A stretch of DNA of 64,000 nucleotides, taken from contig CAIIXF020000011.1 of assembly GCA_903813345.2 (NCBI GenBank), positions 35,314,166 to 35,378,165 on the forward strand, written 5' to 3'. Made by a program: the position numbers and the translations under genes. Below the pieces are notes generated by a model. That model searched no databases. It was not told the origin of the DNA and saw only the letters and a program-made list of their open reading frames with translations. Origin of the DNA: Owenia fusiformis (Eukaryota; Annelida; Polychaeta; Sabellida; Oweniidae). Below are positions 15,501 through 30,500 of the stretch, one piece after another (position 1 is the first letter of the stretch; every line of letters starts with the position of its first letter).

Positions 15501-18500
15501 TGAGAAAATAATTCATAAAAATTACATTCATGTGGTCAAACTCAAAACATGGCATATAAGGTATGGTCATTATCATAAAGTTTCTTAGGTAATACTCTCA
15601 TTTTGTTAAATGATATCTCAGGTAACACAGCTGTAATAACAAAAATCCAATTCATCAATAAGTATGAATATTGTAACAGTAGATATTGGATTGCATGACT
15701 TTTAATCTGAATGAATTATTATCAATCCAGAGATCCAGAGATCAGTGAGGCTGATCCACATTTAATTATAGCAAATTCTGATTTGAATAGCTATTAATCA
15801 TTTAATAAATTCAATCCATATTGATGTTGAGTTCTCACAAATTGAGGAATCACCAACATTGTTGATGTCAAACTACACAATGTTGATGTCAAACTATACA
15901 CACTGTTGATGTCAAACTTCACTCTGCTGATGTCAAACTACACACTTAGAGTAGATGCTACTGTGTTAAATCTATAAGTGCTACAAAATGAAAACCAGAT
16001 GCAAAGAGAATACAGTGCAGAAGACAGCATTTGCAAATATTGTTTATAACAAATTACATACAGGAAAGAATACACACATAAAAGTCATTATGTGAAAGAA
16101 AATAAACATAATAGGTGGAATGAACTAAGAAATATGATCTACATATCAAACTATATAAAGAAAAGCATAGGATTTACAAAATTAATTAATAAGAAGTTTC
16201 AAGTTTCTTTGGCCAAAGAGGAGAACGGTTGGCTGAAGAATGTAACACATAAAAAGGTATGTACATCATACCATCCTTACACATCAATATACTAGGTTAA
16301 ATATACAGATATATATTGAAAGTAAACTTTATAGTATCAGACAGACATATACAGTTGAAAGTAAACTAGCACAGTATGGGACAGACAAGGGGTGGCCCTC
16401 ATAGATAGTGTAATTACTAGTGATCTAAGGAAGGCAAAAAGATGAATCCTCAATGAGAGTATTTTATTTGATAGACTGGTATATATGACTGAACAGCCAT
16501 TTATGATCCTCCATGGGATTTAATGAGTTATTTCTCAATACTCAAGCTGGAGGCAGTCTATTGGCTCTAACATTGCAGTCCATTTTATAAGGTGTTTACT
16601 AAATCATGCCCGTAGCCAGGATTTCCCAAGGGGGATTCAGTTTTCAAAAATTTTCAAGGGGGTTCACATTTGACAATTTTGGCCCAAATATGGCTAAAAT
16701 CACTTGAGAAGTGCTCAAAATGGTGAAAAACTGCATTGGAATAATTTTTGGCCAGGGGGGGTTCGCCCGAACCCTGCGAACCCCCCCCCCCCTGGCTACG
16801 GGCCTGTAAATAGCATAGATTTGAAGCTAATGATAGCATTGGAAGAATTTAATTGTACAACAACTTGATTCCACTGCCATTGTTAGTAAATAGCCAATGT
16901 GAAGAAGGGGTTATCTTGGAAAAATGAGAAAAGCAGTTGATACGGTAGTTGGGTTGTAGTAAGTAAGCCTTTGATAGACAGGAATGAGCTACTGAATGTC
17001 AGTTGTTACAGCACCAGGGTTGGTAGTAGGTAAGCCTTCAATTAAAGGAAATGAGCCACTGAATGGCTACCTTTATTTTCAGGGAGAATTTCAGGTGAAT
17101 CTTCATCATCTCCCGGTTTTTCTATTTCTTCATCTATTTTTTCAGGAACGTCTAATTTGTTGGGAATGGTAGTTTTTGTGGTATCCGTGTCTGATGTATC
17201 AACCTCTGTGTCAGATGCATGAAAGGATGTCAGATACATGCAAGGATGTCAAATACATGCAAGGATTTCAAATACATGCAAGGATGTGTTTATGTCGTAT
17301 TCTAGCTTGGATTCATATTTTGACCATTCATTGAATTATGGAAAAATGCTTCACATCAAATAGTCTCCTTTTTGAGTAAAGATTTAATTTCCGAAAAAAC
17401 ACTTTTTTTATCAAGATGTCTAGGTTTATAGTTAATATTTTCTCTAATAATCACAAATTTTGTTTAAATAGATGGTCATAAGAGGGTTATATAAAGAATT
17501 TCATTTTTCATACCACAAACAAAATAAAATTATACTCAAAAGCAAGAAATAATATTGTAAAATCAAACAAGGCACATGACGTGAACGAGATCACACCATC
17601 AAAAAACTTTCAAAATGGCTGCCCAGAAGTTAATCAGCTCTAGAACTTGACATCCTCTATCATGTGTGCAAATTTGGAGACAATCTAACAAGCGGTTTTC
17701 CTGAAATGGCAATGGCAAGTTTTATCTGAAAACCTTCAAAATGGCCGACAGAAAACAATGGCCACCCAAAAGTTTATCAGCTCTAGAACTTGATATCCTC
17801 TATCATGTGTGCAAATTTGGAAAAATCCGATGAGCGGTTTACCTAAAATGGTGATGAAAAGATTTTCCAAAAACCTTCAAAATGGCCACCAGAAAACAAG
17901 ATGGCCGCCCAAAAGTTAATCAGCTCTAGTACTTGATATCCTCTATCATCTGTGCGAATTTGAAGGAAATCCGATGAGCGGTTTTCCTAAATTGGCGATG
18001 ACAAGATTTTTCGAAAAAACTTCAAATGGCCACCAGAAAACAAGATGGCTGCCACAAAGTTAATCAGCCTAGTACTTGATATCCTCTATCATTTGTGTAA
18101 ATTTGAAGGAAATCCGATGAGCGGTTTTCCTGAAATGGCGATGACAAGATTTTTCAAAAAAAACCTTCAAAATGGCCACCAGAAAACAAAGTGGCCGCCC
18201 AAAAGTTAATCAGCTCTAGTACTTGATATCCTCTATCATGTGTGTAAATTTGAAGGAAATCCGATGAGGGGATTTTCTGAAATGGCGATGACAAGATTTT
18301 TCGAAAAATCTTCAAAATGGCTGCCAGAAAACAAGATGGCCGCCCAAAAGTTAATCAGCTCTAGTACTTGATATCCTCTATCATGTGTGTAAATTTGAAG
18401 GAAATCCGATGAGCGGTTTTCCTGAAAGGGCGATGACAAGATTTTTCGAAAAACCTTCAAAATGGCCGCCAGAAAACAAGATGGCCACCCAAAAGTTAAT

Positions 18501-21500
18501 CAGCTCTAGTACTTCATATGCTCTATCATCTCTGCGAATTTGGAGAAAATCTGATGAGCAGTTTTCCTTAAATGGTGATGACAAAAAGCGGGACGATCAC
18601 GATCACGACCACGATCACGACCACGATCACAACCAGTATGACGACTATATCCCACCGATGGTGTGATGAAAACTGAACTAATATGTGCATGCAAAATAAA
18701 CATTTATACACCATAACAACATACAAATCAACTCAATCAAAATTTAAATATACTACATATACATGCAAAACAAAAAATTGTGCAAAACTCTATTGATGGA
18801 CGATTTAAACACAAAACTAATAGGTTCAAATTGTGACATCAAAATGGAGACACCGTCTACCTACCATCTTCAGTTTTTTCAAGATCAGCGTCAGTTTCTG
18901 CCACAGTTTCTTCAATCTCTGAATCTAATATCACACATAAGCTTATATTAGGTTACTGCATTAATTAATTCTTCTATTCGTAGTTCCCTCTTCAAAAGAG
19001 GAGACACTAAAGATTTTTCATTAGGTCAAAATATTTCCCATGCTGCAGTTCGCGGAGGAACAAATTCATACTTCCTTGTTTTTCCTCATAAGTTTATCAT
19101 GGAGATTTTCACACCTATTTTTTAATCGATATATTTGTTCACATTTCCATACAGTAGTACAGAAAAAATTATCAGAAATGATTGATCTCTTATTAATCTT
19201 AATATAACAGTTATTTTTTTTATTGTATTGATTCATAGCGTGGTGAAAACAATGATTGAAAAGTGAGAAAGTATTCCGGAAGAGAAGGTCACGTCACACC
19301 TGATCAGTTGACTAGTCGCCATATTGGAAAAAATAATTTCATTCGACTTTCAACACTTTCATTCCATCCTTACTGCACTACAAACTGCAACGACAAAGTA
19401 TAAGTACTCATCTTCAAATTGCATTATAGTTGAAAACCCACAAACAACTGAGCAGTTGGCCAAAGAAGAGGCGTCGCTATTATCTAAGCCAATCGGTTTA
19501 GTTCAATGAATTTTGTTGTTCATTGAACAAGCTTTTCTTGATTATACTTGGTATTCTGACAATTAAAGCAATGACAAAGAACAATACTAACGATGGTGTC
19601 ATTGTTAGCGAGCAGGTGTAAAAACAAAAGGGCATAATTAGTTTGATTTAGAACTTTCGGGTCACGCAAATAGCTACGCGAAATGTATCGTGGGAAAATA
19701 TTGACCAATCAAATTTTGTCCTTTTTGAGGACTTTTTCAGTACATATTTTCGTGCCTTCTCAATTAAACAGCGAACCACGAAAGGGAAAATTGCATATAT
19801 TGTTATCAAACAAATATGGTGGATTTAAGATTTTATTAGATTATTTGTGTGAAATTTTAGTCTTGCAGAAGTCCCTTAGGGTTTGCTTGGCAACTGAATA
19901 AAATAGAATTTCCATAAACTCTAAAATACACCAATATGTTTTGATAACATTACAGTGAAATCATCAAGGACAATGGTGCTTGATGCAAAATCACCATATA
20001 CTGTAAGCATTTTCATAGATTTACTTTTGCAATGTGTCATCTTTTAATAATCACCAGTCATGTTCAAATAAATCAATGAAAATCAGGCTTTATTTATCAT
20101 TTATCTCTAATTATCCATTTCAAGCAATTTTTATTTAAAGCTCCTCAAAGCAATATTATCTATTTCTTAAACTATAACATGCTATATCTTACATCACAAT
20201 TACAAAATGGTCATTTATACTATGCCCAGAATCTCCCCATTTTTCCTCTCAATGTCATGGCAATATCATCTCATGTGAAATTGTAGATTTTGTGATATGC
20301 TTGATAATGAAAAGGTCACCATGCATGTATGGGATTATGCGAATATGGGTGAATTAATGGAGCACATGCATGTATGGGATTATGAGAATATGGGTGAATA
20401 ATGGAGCACATGCATGTATTGGATCATGAGAATATGGGTGAATTAATGGAGCACATGCATGTATGGGATTAGGAGAATATGGGTGAATTAATGGAGCACA
20501 TGCATGTATGGGATTAGGAGAATATGGGTGAATTAATGGAGCACATGTATGTATGGGATTATGAGAATATGGGTGAATTAATGGAGCACATGCATATATG
20601 GGATTATGAGAATATGGGTGAATTAATGGAGCACATGCATGTATGGGATTATGAGAATATGGGTGAATTAATGGAGCACATGCATGTATGGGATTATGAG
20701 AATATGGGTGAATAATGGAGCACATGCATGTATGGGATTATGAGAATATGGGTGAATTAATGGAGCACATGCATGTATGGGATTATGAGAATATGGGTGA
20801 ATTAATGGAGCACATGCATGTATTGGATTATGAGAATATGGGTGAATTAATGGGGCACATGCAAGTAACAATGCTGCACTCCCCCCCCCCCCTCTATAAA
20901 TATGACAACAAGAAGTTTTCATTGGATAGCACATGTAAGCCTGTCAATTTTGCAATCTTAATTTTCTTAATTACAATAGAAATTTATGACAAGATTGATG
21001 TTTTTCTTTAAATCACTGAACATAAGGCTTTGATAAGTCATCAATTCAAAGGGGGACATCCAGTTGCCAAACTTTTGGAGAGGAGTGTAGCACAATTGTC
21101 CTGTTCCAGACTCACTTGTTTCTTGTTGTTCAGCCTCCTTTGCGGCAGCCTCTATCTCATCTTTGATCTTCTGTTTAATGGTGATGATTGCATTCTCTGT
21201 AGATTCCTCTTTGGCTCTTTGAAGCTGAGTCTTACGCTCTTCTTCCATCCGAGGCTTGATAAGTGTATTGATATCCAACACCTAGACAGAATATAACATA
21301 ATAGAAAATCAATATACTTCTTCAAAAATCAAAGCAATGCTAATTTGATGATTATTTGGATGATTCTATAACAAGACATACCTGTGCACCATATTTCTGG
21401 GCCAGCAGATGACAAAGTGTGGTTTTCCCCGAGAGTGGTGGTCCCTGGATGGTGATCTTACATGGGGGTCTGGGCTGGGGAGGTAACAAGTAGGGACGTG

Positions 21501-24500
21501 GGTTCTTCAGGAACTTATCCATGGCTTCGGCGCTGGACAGAACATACATCTTGTCTAGAAAACTGCAACATGAGAGAGAATTAGTAGATGTTTGCTGCAC
21601 ATGAAAAAACACTACCTGGAAATATCCATGGAGAAAGGCTTTAACATTTTTCTAGTAAAAAAGATGGCCAAATTCAACATACCTAACCGCAAACTCTGGT
21701 TTACCAGGTATCATATTTCCCTCGTGTAAAGCAACAGGGCAATTCCGCAACCATTTGCTACGTCTCCATCTGAACCTGGGTGCGACCATCTCTTTTGCTC
21801 CCAAAGTACGCATCAACTCATCAGTATCAATTTCCTCTGGGAGTTCCTCTTCTTCTGGATCATTCATGAGTCGTGTTGGGACGGCAGCTGGCCTCAAGAC
21901 AAAGCAGCTCAATCTGGACATTAGTTGCTGAAATATTCATTTAATTCTTGGTTATATCTGAAGAAAATTAACAGCCCCACATTAAATGTATGTCAGGGCA
22001 ATAGCCAGATCTTAAGCCAAAGAGGAATATATCAACCTCCAATAGGATTTTAATTTGGTTGAGAAAACGTTAAAATACATGTACCTTTGGCTTTAGCCTT
22101 AAACTATGCGCATGAATATGAAGAGGATTATCCGTTTATAATATATCATCACATTTCAGGCACATAACTGACTTCAAAGGGGATTTAACTTATACCAAAA
22201 ATCCCTAGTCTGATAGCAAAGTATCTAATGCTCCTCAGTCCTCATATAGAAAATAGAACTAAAAACAGAATCAACATTTGTATATTCATCAGAGCTGATA
22301 AGGAATGGTATGAGTATTTCTTCCCTTACCTTAAATAATATATTATGGTGTTGATTGGCTTGAATATCTCTCCCCTTACCTTAAATAATATGTTAGGGTG
22401 TTAATTGGCATGAATATTTCTCCCCTTACCTTAAATAATATGTTAGGGTGTTGACTGGCATGAATATTTCTCCCCTTACCTTAAATAATACGTTAGGGTA
22501 TTGATTGGCATGAAAATTTCTTCCCTTACCTTAAATAATATGTTAGGGTATTGATTGGCATGAAAATTTCTTCCCTTACCATAAATAATATGTTAGGGTG
22601 TTGATTGGCATGAATATTTCTCCCCTTACCTTAAATAATATGTTAGGGTGTTGACTGGCATGAATATTTCTCCCCTTACCTTAAATAATATGTTAGGGTA
22701 TTGATTGGCATGAAAATTTCTTCCCTTACCTTAAATAATATGTTAGGGTGTTAATTGGCATGAATATTTCTCCCCTTACCTTAAATAATATGTTAGGGTG
22801 TTGACTGGCATGAATATTTCTCCCCTTACCTTAAATAATATGTTAGGGTATTGATTGGCATGAAAATTTCTTCCCTTACCTTAAATAATATGTTAGGGTG
22901 TTAATTGGCATGAATATTTCTCCCCTTACCTTAAATAATATGTTAGGGTGTTGACTGGCATGAATATTTATCCCCTTACCTTAAATAATATGTTAGGGTG
23001 TTGATTGGCATGAATATTTATCCCCTTACCTTAAATAATATGTTAGGGTGTTAATTGGCATGAATATTTCTCCCCTTACCTTAAATAATATGTTAGGGTA
23101 TTGATTGGCATGAAAATTTCTTCCCTTACCTTAAATAATATGTTAGGGTGTTAATTGGCATGAATATTTCTCCCCTTACCTTAAATAATATGTTAGGGTA
23201 TTGATTGGCATGAATATTTCTCCCCTTACCTTAAATAATATGTTAGGGTGTTGACTGGCATGAATATTTCTCCCCTTACCTTAAATAATATGTTAGGGTA
23301 TTGATTGGCATGAATATTTCTCCCCTTACCTTAAATAATATGTTAGGGTGTTGATTGGCATGAATATTTCTCCCCTCACCTTAAATAATATGTTAGGGTG
23401 TTGATTGGCATGAATATTTCTCCCCTTACCTTAAACAATATGTTAGGGTGTTGATTGGCATGAATATTTCTCCCCTTACCTTAAATAATATGTTAGGGTG
23501 TTGATTGGCATCCAACTCTACAAGATACTGTTGGTCATGGTCTGCCATATAGTCCTAAAACACAGAATAAAAATGAAACTGTACATTAGTCCAAAGTATG
23601 TAAACATATTGATCTTCACAGGATTTTTTCTCAAGTGGGTGTAAAATTCTCATATTCACAATTCAGACCAAAATTGCTCAAAATATGCTGATTTTTCTTG
23701 ATTTTCTCATTTTCAAGTGGGTGTAAAATGTAAATTGATTTTCAGGTGGGTGCAAGCATATTTTCAAAATCTCAGGTGGGTGTTGCGCCCACTTATTTAG
23801 TGCAGTTGAGATCACTGAAACATATAAGGCCAGAAGAAAGACATAAAGTGGTTAGCATAAAGTATTAGCTTCAAACACATATTTATTTTGATACTTTTTC
23901 TACCTTATTTTTTAAAAATTGTAATTCTACCATTTTTTATTTATATTTATACCAACACAAAATTAGTCAAATTTTGAAGATATTGAAAAATTCCACAGTC
24001 CTTCCAGATAAACACGAGATTTTATCAATTATGCCTCACTTACCATGGAGAAACTTAATATTAAGTGATTTAATTAAGATGACAGTTGGTAAAAAATGGA
24101 GCACTAGATCCAAAAAGGATTGATTCTAATTTTGTTTATTGCCTTTTTTAAGGTCAAATGGATAATATCTGTAGTTCTCATCCTAATTAACCTTAAAACA
24201 ATATTAATTCATAGTGACATACAACTAAACCTTCTTTTCAGTATAATAACTAAAGCGTGAAAAACTGTTCATAGAAGACGAAAAAGATGCAAGTAGTTTT
24301 TTAATGGAACTTGTCGTACTGTTTACGAGGTAAGGAGTTTTGTCAAGCTTTGATCTTTTCAGAAAAAAGAGATTTGTGTCCAAGTCTATTGATTATGTAA
24401 AGTTAAATCGATATATGAACTAAGGATATTTTAGGGTTATATAGATTAAGAATTAAAGATATTGACCCTCTAATGGGAAAATGCCTCCGGTGGCCTATTT

Positions 24501-27500
24501 TTTATGAAAAGAATCAATATCAGTTCTCTGTTAAAAGCCAATTATATTTTCATGTCAAATATCTAACCATCATTTGGAAAAATATTTGCACTTTCAAAAT
24601 AAATTCTAAAAGAAATCGTCATAGTGACATAAATATTGTTGTATATATTGATGTTTAATTGGACAAGACTAATAAAATATGACTACCTCACGCACGAAGA
24701 CTATGAAGTATGCCATTTCATTTCACAATCTATTTTCAAAAATATTAAAGTCTAACATTAAATGATTAAGAAAAGATGGAGAGTGTGAAATTTTGGAAGT
24801 AATCTTTTCAAAAAACATGCCAATATTTTCTTTATAAATCTTATTACATCGTCTCTTCAAAAATAGCTGCCATTTTTTAAAAGAAATTGAATTTCTCTGA
24901 CAATGAAGAACCACTTAATGGTTAAGAATCTATTTTTAGCAGAGGTCCCATACATCCTACGGCATCAGAATAAAAACATTATACCAAATCAGTCAACTGA
25001 GATTTGACATTTGAGTAATCAAAAATTACATTTTCATGAAAAGTGACAGCCATTTTGAAATGAGCAGACATTTAAGAAATTGTTTCTCAAACAAGGGTCC
25101 CATTCTCCTATGATATTAGACTATAGAATTTGGAACAACTGGGTTCTCTATATCCCTACTTGATCTTTGTTCAGTTGAATAATTAACCAGATCAAATCAA
25201 GCGTTAGGATAAATCAAAAATGAGAGAATTATGTATCCAATTTCCACAAACAGAGTGCAATTAATGACCACATGCCTTATTTATCACAAATTTTCCACAA
25301 ATAACTTCTGTTCCAATATCTTTTCAACATATTGATTCCCAATACAAACACACACTTTTTAACTTAGTTTTGATCAATACTTATTGTTCAAAATGTTTCA
25401 CACTCTTTAACGGCCATGTTCAGAGATAAATAGGTACTTTGTAACAATACAAACAGGCAACAACTCTATTTTAAATAAGCATATTATATGTTTTTATACA
25501 CAAGTTATTCATTAGACTTAAAATTAAAGTAATGTTTTACTTTAAGGGTGTTCTCAAAAATATAATTTCAGTGTTTTCATTATATTTCCTGACATGTCAT
25601 TGCAATAGCCGTAATTTGGGAGTTTTTCATTTTCAGGGTGGGTCAACAGTTTTGTGCTTTTTAGATCCTAGTGATATTTGGTTTGGAAATGACTGAACCG
25701 GATAATGCACATTGTATATAATTAAAAACAGTTACTGAAATTCAATCAATTCAAAATTGTTAATCTTATTTCCTGATCATATTTCATAATTTCATTTCAT
25801 TTTGATCCATGTGAAAATTCAACTTGTTTTAAAGATTTATATTAAAATATGCAATATCACTGAAATGATGTAAAATCTGATTTATGGAAAAAATCAGAAA
25901 TAACCAAATTTTTCAAACAATTAAAACCATATAACACATCATTCTATCATTTTATTTTTGCATTTACTGAGCTGAATTTCCAAAGGCAATTATCATTATT
26001 AAGTAATAATTAGATCTCTTCAACGGTATTCCTTTGAAAAGGGAAACACATTTAGCTGCCCAGACTGCATAAAAACATCTATGGGTGAGGGGTAAGCAAG
26101 ATGCAAAACTAACTGGGGTGGAAGAGGTTTTTCAGTGAATGGACCTACATTCCCCTGCATAAGTTTGGCAACAAGAATGAAGATTTCATTCAATAGCATA
26201 TTAAAGCCTGTCAATCTTTGAATCTTAATTTTGTTCCTTAATTACAATTACTCAGATGCGAGTAGGTAGTTACCAGTTTCACCACCAGGTGGCTGATTCA
26301 GGGGAATTAACATGGCAGGGTATTACAAAATTCCCTTAAACTTGAATATGCATCAGTTTTAGTGGTTCAGTTTTCATATTACCTTTATGTATCTGATAGT
26401 TATACAAATTAACATATGTCCAGTAAAAGAAAATATTATCTGCCCAACACAAGAAAAGATATTTCACTTTTTGTGGTTTTACAACATGGGGTCTATGGGG
26501 AATCTCCCCGACCTACAAGTCACATTTTCAAAGAAAATTGATAAACTCTTTTCAAAACCACATTTCTAAATGTAATTTTACATGTAGATTCCAAATATGA
26601 CATCAGTTTGACTGAATTGTGAATTTTTAATGAAGTAAATCAAGAATATTTTTACTCGCATCTGGGATATTGTTTGGAAATTGATGACAAATTTTAATTT
26701 TTTTCAATCACCAATCGACACCAAACATAAACAGGCTAAGTGTAATCCAAAATGGGACTTTCAGTTGCCAAACTTATGGAGGGGAGTGTACATGGTGCTT
26801 TAACAAGTATTATGATTAACAACAATGGTATATCTTGAGATGGTCCCTAAGGCTAAATTGTAGGTGATTTCCTACTCTATATGAATAGCTGAAGGTGAAA
26901 TTGAACACATTTCATCAATTTCATAATTTTCAATAATTCTTACCAACACACTGTTATTAAGCAGCCAAGGGATAAAACACAAGATTTCATTTTGAAAATA
27001 CTAACAAATAAAAATGGATTTCAAGATAATTTGGGTTTTTCTATCATTGGTCGTGATCACTGAAAGTGTTCTTATTAAAACGACTCTGTTCGATAAAACA
27101 AATCCTATTAACACTCTGTATGATGGAATTCATATCCAACCAAGGGCAGCAATGGAGAATGTCAACACTTTGTTAAAATGTGCCGCATTATGTTTCGACT
27201 GCAGTACAAATATTGGAATGGGATACAGCATGAAGTCAAAGAGGTGTGAATGTTTAAAGCAGACTACAACTGGAGGATCGTGGACACCTGATTCTCAAAT
27301 GGGTTACTACAGCATCTCAGAATGTGAGTTACAATGTTTTAATATCATTGAATGCAGAATTCTAATGAACAAAATATAATTTCTCAAATATTAAGCTCTA
27401 AATTTTTCACAACAAGATATTAACAAGATATTAAATATCTATAAATGTGCTGTTTTTTCAAGTGTGCTATTTGTTTTTAATATAGATGGAGGTCTACACT

Positions 27501-30500
27501 ATTTCCCTATCAAACTTTGTTCGTTGAAATAATAATTCATAAGCATTAATTATTACTTCAGTAATCATTCTGATATTACATTAAACATATGAAAATATAT
27601 GTCATAGGATTGTTCTAAACACAACAAAAATGCCTTTAATGTATTTTCAGGTGAAACTGCTTCTTCACAAATCGCATCATCTACCTCACAAACTGAAAGT
27701 CCATCACCTACAACCCAACAAACTGAAAGTCCATCACCTACAACCCAACAAACTGAAAGTCCATCACCTACAACCCAACAAACTGAAAGTCCATCACCTA
27801 CAACCCAACAAACTGAAACTCCATCACCTACAACCCAACAAACTGAAACTCCATCACCTACAACCTCACAAACTGAAATTAAAACTTCAACAACCCAAAA
27901 AACATCCAACATCGAAATAATTCAGATTGAGGAGTTGGCTGAGATAGGCGATGACTGATGACTGAGATTTCAGATATGATAAAACAATGCAAGACAATAA
28001 ACTACAACAAATATGACAGAGATAAATGCTTTTTCATCTACAATATAGTGTCATAAGTAGCTTGCTTCTGTATTTGGTATAATGGCCTAATGTTTCAGCC
28101 ACAAAAAAGACTGAATTCTGGTTAACTTAGAATGTAGGTGCTAGAAACTGTAAAACCAAGACACGGGGGACAAATATCACACTTGAAGAGTAAAATGGCC
28201 ACCATGTAAATTAGCTAGCATCCCGAAACCTTAATTAGATCTTGCTACAAGTCTGTTTTTGCATATGTAAATATTTCAAGTTAAAATGGATTGACAGTTT
28301 TCTTGCTATATATAAGTAAATCAGCAAAATAAAAAAACTGAAACTCCATTATCTACAGCCCCACAGACTGAAATACCATCATCTATAACCCAAAAAACTG
28401 AAATACCATCATCTATAACCCAACAAACTGAAATACCATCATCTATAACCCAACAAACTGAAACTCCATTATCTACAGCCCCACAGACTGAAATACCATC
28501 ATCTATAACCCAAAAAACTGAAATACCATCATCTATAACCCAACAAACTGAAATACCATCATCTATAACCCAACAAACTGAAACTCCATTATCTACAGCC
28601 CCACAGACTGAAATACCATCATCTATAACCCAAAAAACTGAAATACCATCATCTATAACCCAACAAACTGAAATACCATCATCTATAACCCAACAAACTG
28701 AAATTAAATCTTCGCCAACCCAAAAAACATCCAACATCGAAATAATTCAGATTGAGGAGATGGCTGAGATAGGTGATGACTGAGATTTTAGATATGATAA
28801 AATGATGCAAGACAGTTAACTACAACAAATATGACAGAGATAAATGCTTTTTCATCTACAATATAGTGTCATAAGTAGCTTGCTTCTGTATTTGGTATAA
28901 TGGCCTTATGTTTCAGCCACAAAAAAGACTGAATTCTGGTTAACTTAGAATGTAGGTGCTAGAAACTGTAAAACCAAGACACGGGGGACAAATATCACAC
29001 TTGAAGAGTAAAATGGCCACCATGTAAATTACCTAGCATGCCAAAACCTTAATTAGATCTTGCTACAAGTCTTTTTTGCACATGTAAATATTTCAAGTTA
29101 AAATGAATTTCTTGCTATATATTAGTAAATTAGCAAAATATAGTGTCAAAATATTATTATCTTGAAAATAACTATTGTTACGTACGAAAATAACAGAAAG
29201 TAAAAACAGCAATTAAAATATGATAACAATATATTTATATTTTGAAAACTAAATAATATAACAATGATATAAAGGAGGTTTAATACTTAAGTGATGTCCA
29301 ATCAATGATACAGCTTATTCTTGATGTCGATAAATATCCTTGACGATCCTTGAGAATGTTCCAGATCACGAAAGTTTCAATAATCGTTAATAGTTCTCCA
29401 ATGTTTGTAATAATCCAATAATGTTCGTCGTAATCCTATAATGTTCGTATACAATAATGTTTGATGATAATCCACAAATGTTTATGATAATCCACGAATG
29501 TATATGATAATCCGTATATAGTGTGTGTTGTAATATATGTCCATATAAAGTCCTCAGGTTGTGTGTTTGTAGTGTTATAAATGTTCCCACAGTATGTGTC
29601 TGTTATTTTCTGTTAAGAAGATGTCCTTTGATCAACTTTGAAATTCTGCTCTATTTAGTTCCTTTGAGATGTCCAGTTATGATGGTTTAATTATCTGCTA
29701 ATGAGAGTCACTGTGCTGTTCTTTTTATAATGTGAAAGAATGATCCAGAAACAAATCTTCTGGAACTACATCTTGATTGGACATCTTTAGTGACATGATT
29801 CAATCTGATTAAATGTTTACTAGTTTCCGAATATTCTAGAAGGTCAAGAGTTAATGAGTCATTCAGTTCAGTTTTGTTTACAAGATACAGTGTATAATGT
29901 CATTGTGACCTTGACCTAAGATCTCTAATAAAGAATAGCTCAACATATACAGCAAGCATAGATTACAAATTAAAAAAACTATAGGTGAATATAGTAGAAT
30001 ATAATATACATGTAGCTCACTACTGTAACACCTCCCTCCTTAAAAGAAAAGTTTTGAATGCAATGAAAAACTTTTACAATAATATCTTGAGTAGCGAGCG
30101 TTACAATTTTTAAAAGTGAGGTTGAGACTAACATAATATTTGTTTACAATAGTCTTTTTATATGCAGTATGTTTACAAGTATATAATACTTTCTATCGTT
30201 ACAGTGTGAGTACAATCTAATAACATATAATGTTCTGTAATAATGTGTTACAATAGTATCATACTACAATAGTATCAAACTAAGTTATGCATCAAGTCAT
30301 AAATACAATACATGCAATAGATCATATAACTTGTACAATAGTATACTTTTTTTTGAGTCTGACAAACACTAAACTTGTACAATGTTTTACATTATCACAT
30401 GATCTTATGTAACTATTTCTACTAGTACAATCTGATGTTATTTAGTAATCTTGTGACATTATTTAATGATCACCTTTAATGCTCACATAATCTAGATACA

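Larger units (their letters stand above)
27890..29150. repeat. About 0.8-kb tandem segmental duplication
   Basis: The stretch following the nested gene stop (27959 to about 28330) recurs after the second stop (28784 to about 29145), with shared runs such as ACACGGGGGACAAATATCAC. It duplicates the final exon, 3' end and flank. Confidence 0.9.
23555..29171. other. AK9 intron 6, left part, outside the nested gene
   Basis: From 23555 to 26250 I see no gene, repeat array or RNA, only AT-rich sequence. The 26253 MITE and the nested gene with its duplication follow. Confidence 0.55.

Noticed and set aside
18385-18703. ORFs ending in His-Asp or Arg-Asp repeats
   Set aside because: They arise from a 145-bp array and a hexamer run; no start context or splice support.
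20354-21011. Repeat-protein ORFs on both strands (HPYSHNPIHACAPL and WDYENMGELMEHMH)
   Set aside because: By-product of a 45-bp tandem array in an AK9 intron; frames broken by single-base deletions.
22321-23512. CRISPR-like array (regular repeats)
   Set aside because: No unique spacers; adjacent units are near identical, and the setting is an intron of an animal gene.
28321-28737. Minus-strand 138-codon ORF (WVIDDGISVC repeats)
   Set aside because: Antisense reading of the 30-bp Ser/Thr repeat; the plus strand has the signal peptide, splice sites and stop.
29387-29590. 67-codon ORF present twice (also 33975-34178)
   Set aside because: Lies in the LTRs; repeated only because LTRs are duplicated.
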